34,453 bases of DNA from an uncultured Bacilli bacterium (GCA_947627995.1 CANQYE010000011.1:1-34453), one strand, 5' to 3'. Positions 24,777 through 32,248 are shown, counted from the stretch's first letter. Notes: generated by a model not told the origin, from the sequence alone. Numbers and translations: made by a program.

Positions 24777-24794
24777 TAAATCACCTTCATTGAA

Positions 24795-25910
24795 TTAATT
24801 ATTGTTACCCTCTTCGTTTATTTGAGCCATAGTTTTAATTTCTATTTTATATTTTGTTAATCTACTAGCAAGCTTAATATTTAATCCCTTTTTACCAATG
24901 GCTAAACTTAAATTTTCATCATTAGCAATTACTAATGCTTCTTTCTTCTTTTCATCTGTAATACTAACAATTAAATCTTTAGCTGGACTTAAAGAATTTT
25001 TAATAAATTCTACTGGATCATCATTATACTCAACTAAATCTATTTTCTCACCATTTAATTCTTTTAGAATATTAGCAATTCGATTACCTTTTGCACCAAT
25101 ACAAGAACCAATTGCATCAATATTATTATCTGTAGAATAAACTGCAACTTTACTTCTAACTCCCGCTTCACGTGCTACACCATATAATATAATCGTTCCA
25201 TCATTTACTTCTGGTATTTCTGATTCAAATAATCTTTTTACAAATCCATAGTGCTTACGTGAAACTAAAATTAATGGTCCTTTAGGAGTAGATTCTACTT
25301 TTGTTATATACACTTTAATACTTGAGCCCATTTTAACTACTTCGCCCGGAATCATATCATTTTTAGATAAAATAGCACGTGTTCGTCCTAAATCAACGTA
25401 ATAATTACGAGCATCTTCCATCGCTAATGTTCCAACCATCATTTCATCTTGTTTATCTTCAAACTCGCTAATAATACTACTTTTTTCAGCTTCTCTAATT
25501 TTTTGCATAACTACTTGTTTAGCTGTTCCAGCAGCTACCCTACCAAAATTTGAAGGAGTAACCTCTTTTTCAATAGTTTCACCTACTTTAATATCTGGTA
25601 CAATTTTTTGAGCATCTTCTAGTAATATTTGAGCATCAATATTAATTTCTGGTTCTACTTTAATTGTATTACCCTCTTCATCTATTTTTTCACTGCCCTC
25701 ATCAATTTTGTCAACAACTACTAAATATGAGATAACTTTTATATCTCCAGTATCGGGATTAATATCTACCCTAACATTTGTCTTAGAATCAAAATTTTTT
25801 TTGTATGCTGTTTGTAAGGCAGAACGCATTGCATCTAATACTACTTCTTTTGATATATTCTTTTCTTCTACTATAAAATCTAAAGCTTTTAAAAATTCTT
25901 TACTATTCAT
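24795..25910 (-). CDS. nusA: Transcription termination/antitermination factor NusA
   Basis: Binds RNA polymerase and nascent RNA to control pausing and termination. 371 residues, the Firmicutes length without the C-terminal repeats of Proteobacteria. Domain order: N-terminal polymerase-binding domain (1-130), S1 domain (about 133-200), then KH1 with GSCIGAKGNRIANI and KH2 with AIGKKGLNIKLASRL. The ATG at 25910 shares one base with the rimP stop (TAATG), indicating translational coupling; the ribosome binding site is AGAGGAG. A terminator-like hairpin lies in the operon leader. Confidence 0.98.
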   Translation of the reverse strand: MNSKEFLKALDFIVEEKNISKEVVLDAMRSALQTAYKKNFDSKTNVRVDINPDTGDIKVISYLVVVDKIDEGSEKIDEEGNTIKVEPEINIDAQILLEDAQKIVPDIKVGETIEKEVTPSNFGRVAAGTAKQVVMQKIREAEKSSIISEFEDKQDEMMVGTLAMEDARNYYVDLGRTRAILSKNDMIPGEVVKMGSSIKVYITKVESTPKGPLILVSRKHYGFVKRLFESEIPEVNDGTIILYGVAREAGVRSKVAVYSTDNNIDAIGSCIGAKGNRIANILKELNGEKIDLVEYNDDPVEFIKNSLSPAKDLIVSITDEKKKEALVIANDENLSLAIGKKGLNIKLASRLTKYKIEIKTMAQINEEGNNN

Positions 25911-26167
25911 TATACATCTCCTCTTTCTTTACTAACTACATCTAAAATATATGAATCATCACAAATATTTAATTTATCCACAATTGGATTAATAATATTA
26001 GTTGCTTCAACTATTGAATCTAAATCAATACCATTAACTTTATCAAGAGTTATACGCAAAAAATTATATTGCCCTTCTTTTACAAAGGTAACACTATCAA
26101 CTATAATTTGTAATTCTTGCATAGGTTTTAATATATTTTCTCGTAGTTTTTTTAATTTATTTTCCAT
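25910..26167 (-). CDS. rimP: Truncated RimP, N-terminal domain only
   Basis: RimP is a 30S assembly factor, normally about 150 residues in two domains. This version is 85 residues. It retains the N-terminal domain (KPMQELQIIVDSVTFVKEG, then LRITLDKVNGIDLDSIVEATNII and a final VVSKERGDV where the family has the S-S-P-G-L turn). It ends there and lacks the C-terminal SH3-like domain. The stop overlaps the nusA start, so no downstream frame could restore it. It is the first gene of the rimP-nusA-rnpM-infB-rbfA operon. Start ATG 26167 with GAGGTG. The identity rests on both position and N-domain pattern. Confidence 0.85.
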   Translation of the reverse strand: MENKLKKLRENILKPMQELQIIVDSVTFVKEGQYNFLRITLDKVNGIDLDSIVEATNIINPIVDKLNICDDSYILDVVSKERGDV

Positions 26168-26190
26168 TTTTCACCTCAAATTAATAATAA

Positions 26191-26211
26191 AAGTGGGTTT
26201 ATTGCCCACTT
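26191..26211 (-). promoter_or_regulatory. Terminator-like hairpin in the rimP-nusA leader
   Basis: On the minus strand AAGTGGG (26211-26205), a seven-base loop, CCCACTT (26197-26191), then TTTATTATTAATTT. A strong 7-bp stem with three G-C pairs. It lies downstream of the consensus promoter at 26259-26231 and upstream of the rimP ribosome binding site, so it is in the operon leader. It could also end transcripts from prs. Confidence 0.65.
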
Positions 26212-26230
26212 GTAATTCATCAGTAATTTA

Positions 26231-26259
26231 ATTATATCATTTTTAAAATATTTTAGCAA
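26231..26259 (-). promoter_or_regulatory. Sigma-A promoter of the rimP-nusA-infB operon
   Basis: TTGCTA (26259-26254), 17 bases, TATAAT (26236-26231) on the minus strand. The start would be near 26224, leaving a leader of about 57 bases that contains the hairpin. Confidence 0.75.
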
Positions 26260-26287
26260 GTTTTATTAAAATTATTTAATATTTTAA

Positions 26288-27409
26288 TCAAATTTGATCA
26301 AACTTTTTAGCTAAAATTTTAGAAGGATAACTTTTATCTCTCAATAATTCACTAATACTTTGCCCATTATGTAAATTATATATAATTTTAGCTAAATATT
26401 GTGAACAATCAACAATATTTAACCATTTTTGTTTTTTATAAGTTTCATTAATATAGCTTAAATTAGTAGTATAAATTCCATCAAATTTACCTTGACTATA
26501 ATATCGATTAAATTTATCAATACCATTTGTAAAAAGTGCGAAGGTAGTTATTGCATAAATATGTTCTACACCCCTAGTTTTTAATTCATCAATTACATCA
26601 AATAATGATGATCCTGAAGCTATCATATCATCTATTATAATAGCAGTAGCGCCTTTTATATTACTGCTGCCAGAATAAGAATGTTCGATGATTGGATTTT
26701 TTCCATCTATAATTTTATTATAATCTCTTCTTTTATAAAAACTACCAGCATCTTTTTTTATATAATCACTATTAAAAGAATTTAAATAAAAATTCATTCT
26801 TCCAGTAGCTCCGAAATCCGGTGCTACAAATATAATATTTTTTAATATTTCTAAATCAGTATTATTGATAAATTGCTCTAAAATAGCATTAGTTGCAAAT
26901 ATATTATCAAATTCTGTTTGAAATAAAGCCTGTTGAACGCCTTCATCATGCGCATCACATGTTATTAATCTATTAATACGAGAATCAATATCTAATTCAT
27001 GTAGATAAGTAGCACATGTTAAAGCCTCTCTACCAATTCTTCTATGTTGCCTTCCTGCATATAATAATGGCATTATTATGGATAATCGATTTGCATGGCA
27101 TTTACAAGCACCAATGGCATCTTTTAATTGAGATGCTAAATCATTTGGTGAGGTATGGTTTATAAAACCATGCATATTGTAAGATATTGAATAATTGCCA
27201 ATATCAGTAAAAATATAAACATCTTCATCTCGTATTGAATCTAATAATTCCACTTTGCCATGACCATCATTGAACCAAGTTTCTTTAATGGGAACCATAA
27301 AACTATTATCACTATCATATAAATGAGTAAGATGTTTATCAACTTTTTCTCCTAATTCCAACGCGCTTTTTAAAACTATTAGCTTTAATTTTTTATCATT
27401 ATTATTCAT
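26288..27409 (-). CDS. prs: Ribose-phosphate pyrophosphokinase (long, divergent type)
   Basis: Makes PRPP from ribose 5-phosphate and ATP for purine, pyrimidine, histidine and NAD synthesis. At 373 residues it belongs to the longer clostridial-type variant rather than the classical 315-residue enzyme. Family marks are visible: VYIFTDIGN near 64, MPLLYAGRQHRRIGREALTC at 113-132 (the ATP-binding loop, classically RQDRK...SREP), CDAHDEGVQQAL with the catalytic histidine at 154, and the PRPP loop IIIDDMIASGSS at 257-268. It has a consensus promoter overlapped by a palindrome. Start ATG 27409 with AGGGGAAGTGAT. Confidence 0.88.
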   Translation of the reverse strand: MNNNDKKLKLIVLKSALELGEKVDKHLTHLYDSDNSFMVPIKETWFNDGHGKVELLDSIRDEDVYIFTDIGNYSISYNMHGFINHTSPNDLASQLKDAIGACKCHANRLSIIMPLLYAGRQHRRIGREALTCATYLHELDIDSRINRLITCDAHDEGVQQALFQTEFDNIFATNAILEQFINNTDLEILKNIIFVAPDFGATGRMNFYLNSFNSDYIKKDAGSFYKRRDYNKIIDGKNPIIEHSYSGSSNIKGATAIIIDDMIASGSSLFDVIDELKTRGVEHIYAITTFALFTNGIDKFNRYYSQGKFDGIYTTNLSYINETYKKQKWLNIVDCSQYLAKIIYNLHNGQSISELLRDKSYPSKILAKKFDQI

Positions 27410-27429
27410 TAAATCACTTCCCCTGAAAT

Positions 27430-27446
27430 ATACAATTTGATTGTAT
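27430..27446. promoter_or_regulatory. Palindrome at the prs promoter
   Basis: ATACAAT, TTG, ATTGTAT: a perfect 7-bp inverted repeat that includes the -10 box and reaches the expected transcription start of prs. It could be an operator. Any cognate regulator is unknown. Confidence 0.4.
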
Positions 27447-27468
27447 CAAATAACTATTCCATTTGCAA
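27440..27468 (-). promoter_or_regulatory. Sigma-A promoter of prs
   Basis: TTGCAA (27468-27463), 17 bases, TACAAT (27445-27440) on the minus strand. Confidence 0.65.
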
Positions 27469-27483
27469 ATAATTTTTTGCATT

Positions 27484-27508
27484 TTAAAACCCCATTTTAA
27501 TGGGGTTT
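27484..27508 (-). terminator. Terminator of the tRNA array
   Basis: AAACCCCATT (27487-27496) pairs with AATGGGGTTT (27499-27508) in a 10-bp stem closed by two bases, or 8 bp with a small loop. On the minus strand a TTTAAAA tail follows. It lies 10 bases after tRNA-Lys. Confidence 0.75.
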
Positions 27509-27518
27509 GTAATCAATT

Positions 27519-27594
27519 TGGTGTCCCGCAGGCGATTTGAACGCCTGACCCTTTGATTAAAAGTCAAATGCTCTACCGACTGAGCTAGCGGGAC
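27519..27594 (-). tRNA. tRNA-Lys (anticodon TTT)
   Basis: 76 bases with encoded CCA. The acceptor GTCCCGC pairs with GCGGGAC. The anticodon loop CTTTTAA carries TTT. Last gene of the five-tRNA array. Confidence 0.97.
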
Positions 27595-27607
27595 AAATTA
27601 TATAAAA

Positions 27608-27683
27608 TGGCTGCCTCGGGTGGATTCGAACCACCGGAATGTCAGAGTCAAAGTCTGATGCCTTACCGCTTGGCTACGAGGCA
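27608..27683 (-). tRNA. tRNA-Gln (anticodon TTG)
   Basis: 76 bases with encoded CCA. The acceptor TGCCTCG pairs with CGAGGCA. The anticodon loop CTTTGAC carries TTG. Separated from tRNA-Tyr by three bases. Confidence 0.97.
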
Positions 27684-27686
27684 AAG

Positions 27687-27770
27687 TGGTGGAGGGACAT
27701 GGATTTGAACCATGGAACCCTAAGGAACAGATTTACAGTCTGCCGCGTTTGACCACTTCGCTATCCCTCC
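27687..27770 (-). tRNA. tRNA-Tyr (anticodon GTA)
   Basis: 84 bases with encoded CCA and the long variable arm of bacterial class II tRNAs. The acceptor GGAGGGA is paired. The anticodon loop CTGTAAA carries GTA. Confidence 0.97.
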
Positions 27771-27775
27771 AAAGA

Positions 27776-27851
27776 TGGTGCCGACAGAGGGAGTCGAACC
27801 CCCAACCTACTGATTACAAGTCAGTTGCGCTACCAGTTACGCTATGTCGGC
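27776..27851 (-). tRNA. tRNA-Thr (anticodon TGT)
   Basis: 76 bases with encoded CCA. The acceptor GCCGACA pairs with TGTCGGC. The anticodon loop CTTGTAA carries TGT. Confidence 0.97.
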
Positions 27852-27859
27852 AAAAAAAA

Positions 27860-27936
27860 TGGTGGGCGATATAGGACTCGAACCTATGACCCCCTGCTTG
27901 TAAGGCAGGTGCTCTAACCAACTGAGCTAATCGCCC
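27860..27936 (-). tRNA. tRNA-Val (anticodon TAC)
   Basis: 77 bases with encoded CCA. The acceptor GGGCGAT is paired. The anticodon loop CTTACAA carries TAC. First gene of the array, starting six bases after the T run of the upstream terminator. Confidence 0.97.
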
Positions 27937-27941
27937 AAAAA

Positions 27942-27977
27942 ACTTTTGGACTTAATTAATATATCAAATCCAAAAGT
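27942..27977 (-). terminator. Terminator of the CalY/TasA-like gene, overlapping the tRNA promoter
   Basis: On the minus strand ACTTTTGGA (27977-27969) pairs with TCCAAAAGT (27950-27942) and six T follow, directly before tRNA-Val. The loop of 18 bases contains the -10 box of the tRNA promoter. Confidence 0.7.
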
Positions 27978-27986
27978 ATCTGTCAA
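27958..27986 (-). promoter_or_regulatory. Sigma-A promoter of the tRNA array
   Basis: TTGACA (27986-27981), 17 bases, TATATT (27963-27958) on the minus strand. It is the only good promoter before the five tRNAs. Its spacer contains the first arm of the upstream gene's terminator. Transcripts starting near 27951 lack that arm and so escape termination. Confidence 0.7.
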
Positions 27987-28003
27987 TAAAAATTTAGTTA
28001 TAA

Positions 28004-28630
28004 TTAAATATTTTCAGCTATAACAACTTTTCCAGAAAAACTTTTTCCTTGATTATAATTTTGAGGAACGTCTTTATTTTTAAATCCAATTGTTAACTTA
28101 TAGTATTTACTACCTTTAACTCCTATTGTTTGCCCTGTTACTAAAGACCCAGCTGTAGTTGGAACAGCAGTAGCAGTTTTTACTGAAGTAGTACAAGTTG
28201 CATACGTAGAATCTGTACATGAATTAATTACATAGTATAATTCATCGGCAACACTAATATTTCCAGTATTAGCACATGTTGTATCATTTTGATTAGCTAC
28301 CTTTTGACAGAATCCATTTGTAACCTCAGCTAAATTAATATTTATTGTTCTTTGTGAATTACAAGTAGAAGTAACTCCAAAGTATAAATCTGCGGTAGTA
28401 TCATTACCATTTTTTGGTGCAGCGATATTTGTTAATGATATACTATTTCCACCAGTTTTATAACTTACTGTCATTCCACAAGTTTCAGTTGTAGCGCTGA
28501 CATTTTTAGTAGTTGCATTACCAGTAATAGTTGCACTAAAGTATGCATATGTTGCCCCAATAATCGTAAATAATAATACGGCTACACTAATAGTTATTAA
28601 CAGAATTTCATTTTTATTACTTTTTTTCAT
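28004..28630 (-). CDS. CalY/TasA-like exported cysteine-rich surface protein
   Basis: 208 residues. The N terminus has a short basic stretch, a hydrophobic helix (about 10-28) and then GATYAYFSATITGN, the pattern of SipW-processed TasA/camelysin-type proteins. The mature part is rich in Thr, Ser, Asn and Gly and beta-prone. Six cysteines (ETCGM, STCNS, GFCQK, TTCAN, NSCTD, ATCTT) suggest up to three disulfides; classical TasA and CalY lack such a set. No cell-wall anchor is present. No sipW-type signal peptidase gene lies nearby. It has a promoter and a terminator of its own. A fibre or coat role is inferred from the family, not shown. Confidence 0.7.
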   Translation of the reverse strand: MKKSNKNEILLITISVAVLLFTIIGATYAYFSATITGNATTKNVSATTETCGMTVSYKTGGNSISLTNIAAPKNGNDTTADLYFGVTSTCNSQRTININLAEVTNGFCQKVANQNDTTCANTGNISVADELYYVINSCTDSTYATCTTSVKTATAVPTTAGSLVTGQTIGVKGSKYYKLTIGFKNKDVPQNYNQGKSFSGKVVIAENI

Positions 28631-28657
28631 ATTATTTCCTTTCTATTATCTATAATA

Positions 28658-28686
28658 ATTTTATACTACTATTTTGTTTTTTTCAA
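28658..28686 (-). promoter_or_regulatory. Sigma-A promoter of the CalY/TasA-like gene
   Basis: TTGAAA (28686-28681), 17 bases, TAAAAT (28663-28658) on the minus strand, about 30 bases before the start codon. Confidence 0.55.
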
Positions 28687-28774
28687 TATTATTTATAATT
28701 TTTACATACAAATTTACAATAAATTTTGTTTTTTTTACTTTTATTAATAAAGTTTTTATAATAAATGTAAAACA

Positions 28775-28783
28775 TGTTATAAT
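28775..28783 (+). promoter_or_regulatory. Extended -10 promoter of the femX pair
   Basis: TG at 28775-28776, one base, then TATAAT at 28778-28783. The -35 region (TTTATA) is poor. The ribosome binding site AGGTGAT follows within ten bases of the expected start. Confidence 0.5.
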
Positions 28784-28800
28784 ATTATAGGTGATAATAA

Positions 28801-30021
28801 ATGCAATTTATTACAGATTTAAACGAAAAAGAATATAGAGATTTTTTTAATGGATGCAAAGATGCCCATTTTCTTCAGTCATATTCTTGGGGACAAGCTA
28901 GCAAAAAGAATCGAAATCAAATTCCTTATTATGTTGGAGTTAAAGAAAAAAACAAGTTAATAGCTTGTGCACTATTATTGAAAAAGAAAACTCCGTTAAA
29001 TATGTGCTATTTCTATGCTCCTCGTGGTTTTGTATTCGATATGAATAACAAAAAATTATTATCTTTTTTTACAGAAAATTTAAAAGATTTTTTAAAAAAA
29101 GAAAATGCTATTTATTTGAAAGTAGATCCGGGAATTAAATATCAAACAATTGATAGTAATGCAAATAAAATTGAAGGCAAAAATAATTATAAATTATTTA
29201 ATGAATTAATAAATTTAGGTTATAAGCACACTGGCTTTTATAAATTATACGAGGGAAATCAACCAAGATATACCATAAGGATTGATTTAACTAAACCAAT
29301 AGAAGAAATAAATAAAGAAATGTCAAAAAGTTTTTTAAAAACAGTTAAAAAAAGTTATGATTATAATATATTAGTTAGAAATTCCAGTGATATTAAGACT
29401 TTCTCTGCTTTAATAAATCTTATTAGCCAAAAGAATGGATTTTCTTCATATTCATTAGATTACTATCAAAACTTTTATGATGAATTTATTAAAAATAATG
29501 AAGTAAAAATATTTGAAGCAGTAATTAATCCTAAAAATATAATTAAAGATTTACAAGAAAAAGCAAATAAAATAAAGAATGAATTAAACATAACAACTAA
29601 ACGAAAACAAGATTTGGAAAATATGTTAAAAAAATATAATAAAGATTTAGATTTATTTAGTAAATTTAAAGAAAATGATAATTTAGTAGTTTGTTCTTTA
29701 ATTTGTGCATATACTAAATTTGGCTGTTGGACACTTTATATTGGTAATGATAATATTGGGATGCAAATAAATGCAGTAAATAGATTATATTATGAGGCTT
29801 TATTAGACGCCAAAAAAAATGGATATATGTTTTATGATTTATTTGGAACAGTTGGAGATCCACATACTAATTATAAAAATTTAGCTGGATTGCATGAATT
29901 TAAGAGAAAATTCGGTGGAGAATACTTAGAATTTATTGGTGAATTTGATTTAATTAATAAAAAGTTTTGGTATAAAATACTCCCAATACTTTTAAAAATA
30001 TATCGTAAATTAAGAAGGTAA
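28801..30021 (+). CDS. FemX-type peptidoglycan interpeptide aminoacyltransferase, first copy
   Basis: 406 residues of the FemABX family, which add amino acids from aminoacyl-tRNA to the lipid II stem peptide. The opening FLQSYSWGQASKKNRNQIPYYVG is the typical substrate-site pattern (S-x-x-W-G). The FYAPRGFVFD block follows. The second GNAT-like domain contains a coiled-coil arm at about 240-290, as in FemA. The C-terminal block FYDLFGTVGDPHTNYKNLAG and FKRKFGGEYLEFIGEFDL is family-typical. Start ATG 28801 with AGGTGAT. Four bases separate it from a paralogue. The amino acid added cannot be read from the sequence. Confidence 0.93.
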   Translation: MQFITDLNEKEYRDFFNGCKDAHFLQSYSWGQASKKNRNQIPYYVGVKEKNKLIACALLLKKKTPLNMCYFYAPRGFVFDMNNKKLLSFFTENLKDFLKKENAIYLKVDPGIKYQTIDSNANKIEGKNNYKLFNELINLGYKHTGFYKLYEGNQPRYTIRIDLTKPIEEINKEMSKSFLKTVKKSYDYNILVRNSSDIKTFSALINLISQKNGFSSYSLDYYQNFYDEFIKNNEVKIFEAVINPKNIIKDLQEKANKIKNELNITTKRKQDLENMLKKYNKDLDLFSKFKENDNLVVCSLICAYTKFGCWTLYIGNDNIGMQINAVNRLYYEALLDAKKNGYMFYDLFGTVGDPHTNYKNLAGLHEFKRKFGGEYLEFIGEFDLINKKFWYKILPILLKIYRKLRR

Positions 30022-30025
30022 TATT

Positions 30026-31276
30026 ATGGAATTTTGTGAATTGTCAGAACAAGAATATAATAAATTTATAAAAACTCATCCCCTACTTTCTTCTTATCAA
30101 GTTTTAGGATGGGGGAAATTAAAAAAAGATTATGGATGGATTAATCACTTAGTGGGTATTAAAAATAATAACAAAGTTATTGCAGCAACCTTATTGTTAC
30201 AAAAGCCTACTCCGATTAAAAGAAGCATTTTTTATGCTCCTCGTGGTTTTTTAATTGATTTTGAAGATGAAAAAATATTAAAATTTTTCATAGATAACAT
30301 AAAAGAATATATAAAAAAACATAAAGGTTTTATGTTAAAAATAGATCCAAATTATATCTATCAAATGCGTAACAACAATGGAATCCCTTTTGGCGAAAAA
30401 AAAGATAATGTTATAAATAATCTAAAAAAATTAGGATTTACTCACTTAGGTTTTAATAAAGGCTTTGAAACAATGCAACCAAGATTTCTTTGTCGCTTTA
30501 AACTTGCTAAAAATTATAATGACACAATTAATAGTTTTTCAAAAAGTACAAAAAAACATATACAAAATATTGAAGATTCAGGAGTTAACGTAAGATTGGG
30601 AACAATAGATGATATTGATATTTTCGAAAAAATGTTAAAATGCACTGCTTCTAGAAATAAAATGGTGGTAAGACCAAGTTCATATTATAAAAAAATGTTT
30701 AATTATTTAAATGAGTACTCCAAACTTTTCATTGCGTATATTGATACTAGAAAATTTCTAAACATTATTGAAGATAAAATAGAAAAAGAAAAAATAAATC
30801 ATGCTAAAATAGCTGAAAAGATGAAAAATGAGAAAGTAGGAAAAAATTTAAAAAATCAATTGGACCTATCTAATAAAAAAAGTCTTAAACTGATAGAAGA
30901 GAAAAAATATGCGCAAGAACTTTGTAAAACAAACAAAATAATAAATATTGGTGCTTTATATTCTATTTTTATTAACGATGAAGCTATTACTTTTATGAGT
31001 GGAACAGATGATAAATATCGTAAATTTAATCCTAAATATGCTTTATATAATGCTCATATTAAAGAAGCTTTAAAAGATAATTTTAAATACGTTAATTTTT
31101 ATGGTATTATGGGCGATTTTGATAAACAAAGTCCTAATTATGGAATTTATGAACTCAAAAAAGGATTTAATGTAGAAGTTTTAGAATTAATTGGCGAATT
31201 TGATTTAATAATTAATAAATTTTATTTCTTACTATATAAAATAAGTTTTAATATTTATCATAAATTAAAAAAATAA
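30026..31276 (+). CDS. FemX-type peptidoglycan interpeptide aminoacyltransferase, second copy
   Basis: 416 residues and clearly paralogous to the gene just upstream: LLSSYQVLGWGKLKKDYGW at the start, FYAPRGFLIDFEDEK, a charged coiled-coil arm at about 240-300, and NFYGIMGDF with FNVEVLELIGEFDLI at the end. The second copy probably adds a different or a second residue to the bridge, as FemA and FemB do in Staphylococcus. Start ATG 30026 with AGGTAAT, cotranscribed with the first copy. A bidirectional terminator follows. Confidence 0.92.
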   Translation: MEFCELSEQEYNKFIKTHPLLSSYQVLGWGKLKKDYGWINHLVGIKNNNKVIAATLLLQKPTPIKRSIFYAPRGFLIDFEDEKILKFFIDNIKEYIKKHKGFMLKIDPNYIYQMRNNNGIPFGEKKDNVINNLKKLGFTHLGFNKGFETMQPRFLCRFKLAKNYNDTINSFSKSTKKHIQNIEDSGVNVRLGTIDDIDIFEKMLKCTASRNKMVVRPSSYYKKMFNYLNEYSKLFIAYIDTRKFLNIIEDKIEKEKINHAKIAEKMKNEKVGKNLKNQLDLSNKKSLKLIEEKKYAQELCKTNKIINIGALYSIFINDEAITFMSGTDDKYRKFNPKYALYNAHIKEALKDNFKYVNFYGIMGDFDKQSPNYGIYELKKGFNVEVLELIGEFDLIINKFYFLLYKISFNIYHKLKK

Positions 31277-31298
31277 GTTATCAATGATGATAACTTTT
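31275..31298. terminator. Bidirectional terminator between femX2 and popT
   Basis: AAGTTATCA (31275-31283), ATGA, TGATAACTT (31288-31296): a perfect 9-bp stem. The plus strand has TTTT after it and the minus strand ATTTTTTT. Confidence 0.8.
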
Positions 31299-32129
31299 TT
31301 ATTCGCTTATTTTATAAGTAATAACAAATCCTAGAGCCATAAATAAAAGTCCAACAGCAAAGCCTATTAAGGTAAATGAAGTAATATTTATAACAATACT
31401 AACAATTGAAGAAAATATAAATCCTAAAATGGCGAAGTATGTAACTTTCTCATGTTTTTTAAGTAAATAATTAATAAGCTTAGATACTAATACTATTCCT
31501 ATTAAAATACCTATTCCCAAAGGTATTAAAATTAACATATTATGATATAAATGACTAAAGTTGGTTAAATCACTTATTATTTTTATTATAGGTTTATAAT
31601 ATCCTAATAGCATTAGAACAAAAGATCCGCTAATTCCAGGAATAATCATTGTAGCAGCTGCAATAACACCTACAAAAAACAACATTAAAGCATCTAAAGC
31701 ATTAATTTTATTTAAATCAACATTACTAAATCCATTATTTAAAAATATTAAACTTATAATAAATATAAATGGAACTAAAAAGCTAATAATATATCTTATT
31801 TTAATTTTTTTTACTTTTGCTTTTCTAGTTATTAGTGGAATCCCACCAATTATTAAGCCGATAAAAAATAAAATAGTTTGTATTTCAAATTTATTTAAAC
31901 AATAATTTATTAATTTACTTAGTATTAACAATGATGAAACAGCACCTAAAATAATAGGAATTAAAAACTTTAAATTTTCTTTAAAATCTTGGAATAAATT
32001 TGATAATATTTTTATTAATTTTTCATATATTCCTAAAGATATTGCTAAAGTTCCACCACTTACACCCGGTATTATATTTGCAATACCAATAATAAATCCT
32101 TTAAAAAATAATTTTATATTGTTAATCAT
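31299..32129 (-). CDS. popT: DUF368 membrane protein, undecaprenyl-phosphate translocase
   Basis: 276 residues with about eight hydrophobic helices. Two related motifs mark an internal repeat: NIIPGVSGGTLAISLGIY near the N terminus and MIIPGISGSFVLMLLGYY around 160. This is the DUF368 hallmark. DUF368 proteins were shown to recycle undecaprenyl phosphate across the membrane (PopT), returning the lipid carrier used for peptidoglycan and teichoic acid. Its place between two FemX-type genes and a VanY-type peptidase agrees with cell-wall metabolism. Start ATG 32129 with a weak AAGAAAGAAGG-type ribosome binding site. No promoter was identified. Confidence 0.9.
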   Translation of the reverse strand: MINNIKLFFKGFIIGIANIIPGVSGGTLAISLGIYEKLIKILSNLFQDFKENLKFLIPIILGAVSSLLILSKLINYCLNKFEIQTILFFIGLIIGGIPLITRKAKVKKIKIRYIISFLVPFIFIISLIFLNNGFSNVDLNKINALDALMLFFVGVIAAATMIIPGISGSFVLMLLGYYKPIIKIISDLTNFSHLYHNMLILIPLGIGILIGIVLVSKLINYLLKKHEKVTYFAILGFIFSSIVSIVINITSFTLIGFAVGLLFMALGFVITYKISE

Positions 32130-32217
32130 TTTTAACCTTCTTTCTTTTTAATTATAACAATATTAAAAAAAAATAACAACAATATATATAAATGAATATT
32201 TTAATATTAAATTATAA

Positions 32218-32227
32218 ATGCTATAAT
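32218..32227 (+). promoter_or_regulatory. Extended -10 promoter of the vanY-like gene
   Basis: TG at 32219-32220, one base, TATAAT at 32222-32227. The -35 region is poor. It lies downstream of the first in-frame ATG (32192), which supports ATG 32249 as the true start. Confidence 0.5.
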
Positions 32228-32248
32228 AAAATTGTAGTAGAGGTGCCT

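Noticed and set aside
27686-27874. A 62-codon plus-strand frame across the tRNA array
   Set aside because: It is the complement of tRNA-Tyr, tRNA-Thr and part of tRNA-Val; the RESNPQPTDYKSVALP-like product is a well-known artefact of antisense tRNA translation.
32192-32248. An N-terminal extension of the vanY-like protein
   Set aside because: ATG 32192 has no ribosome binding site and lies upstream of the probable promoter; ATG 32249 has AGAGGTG at proper spacing.
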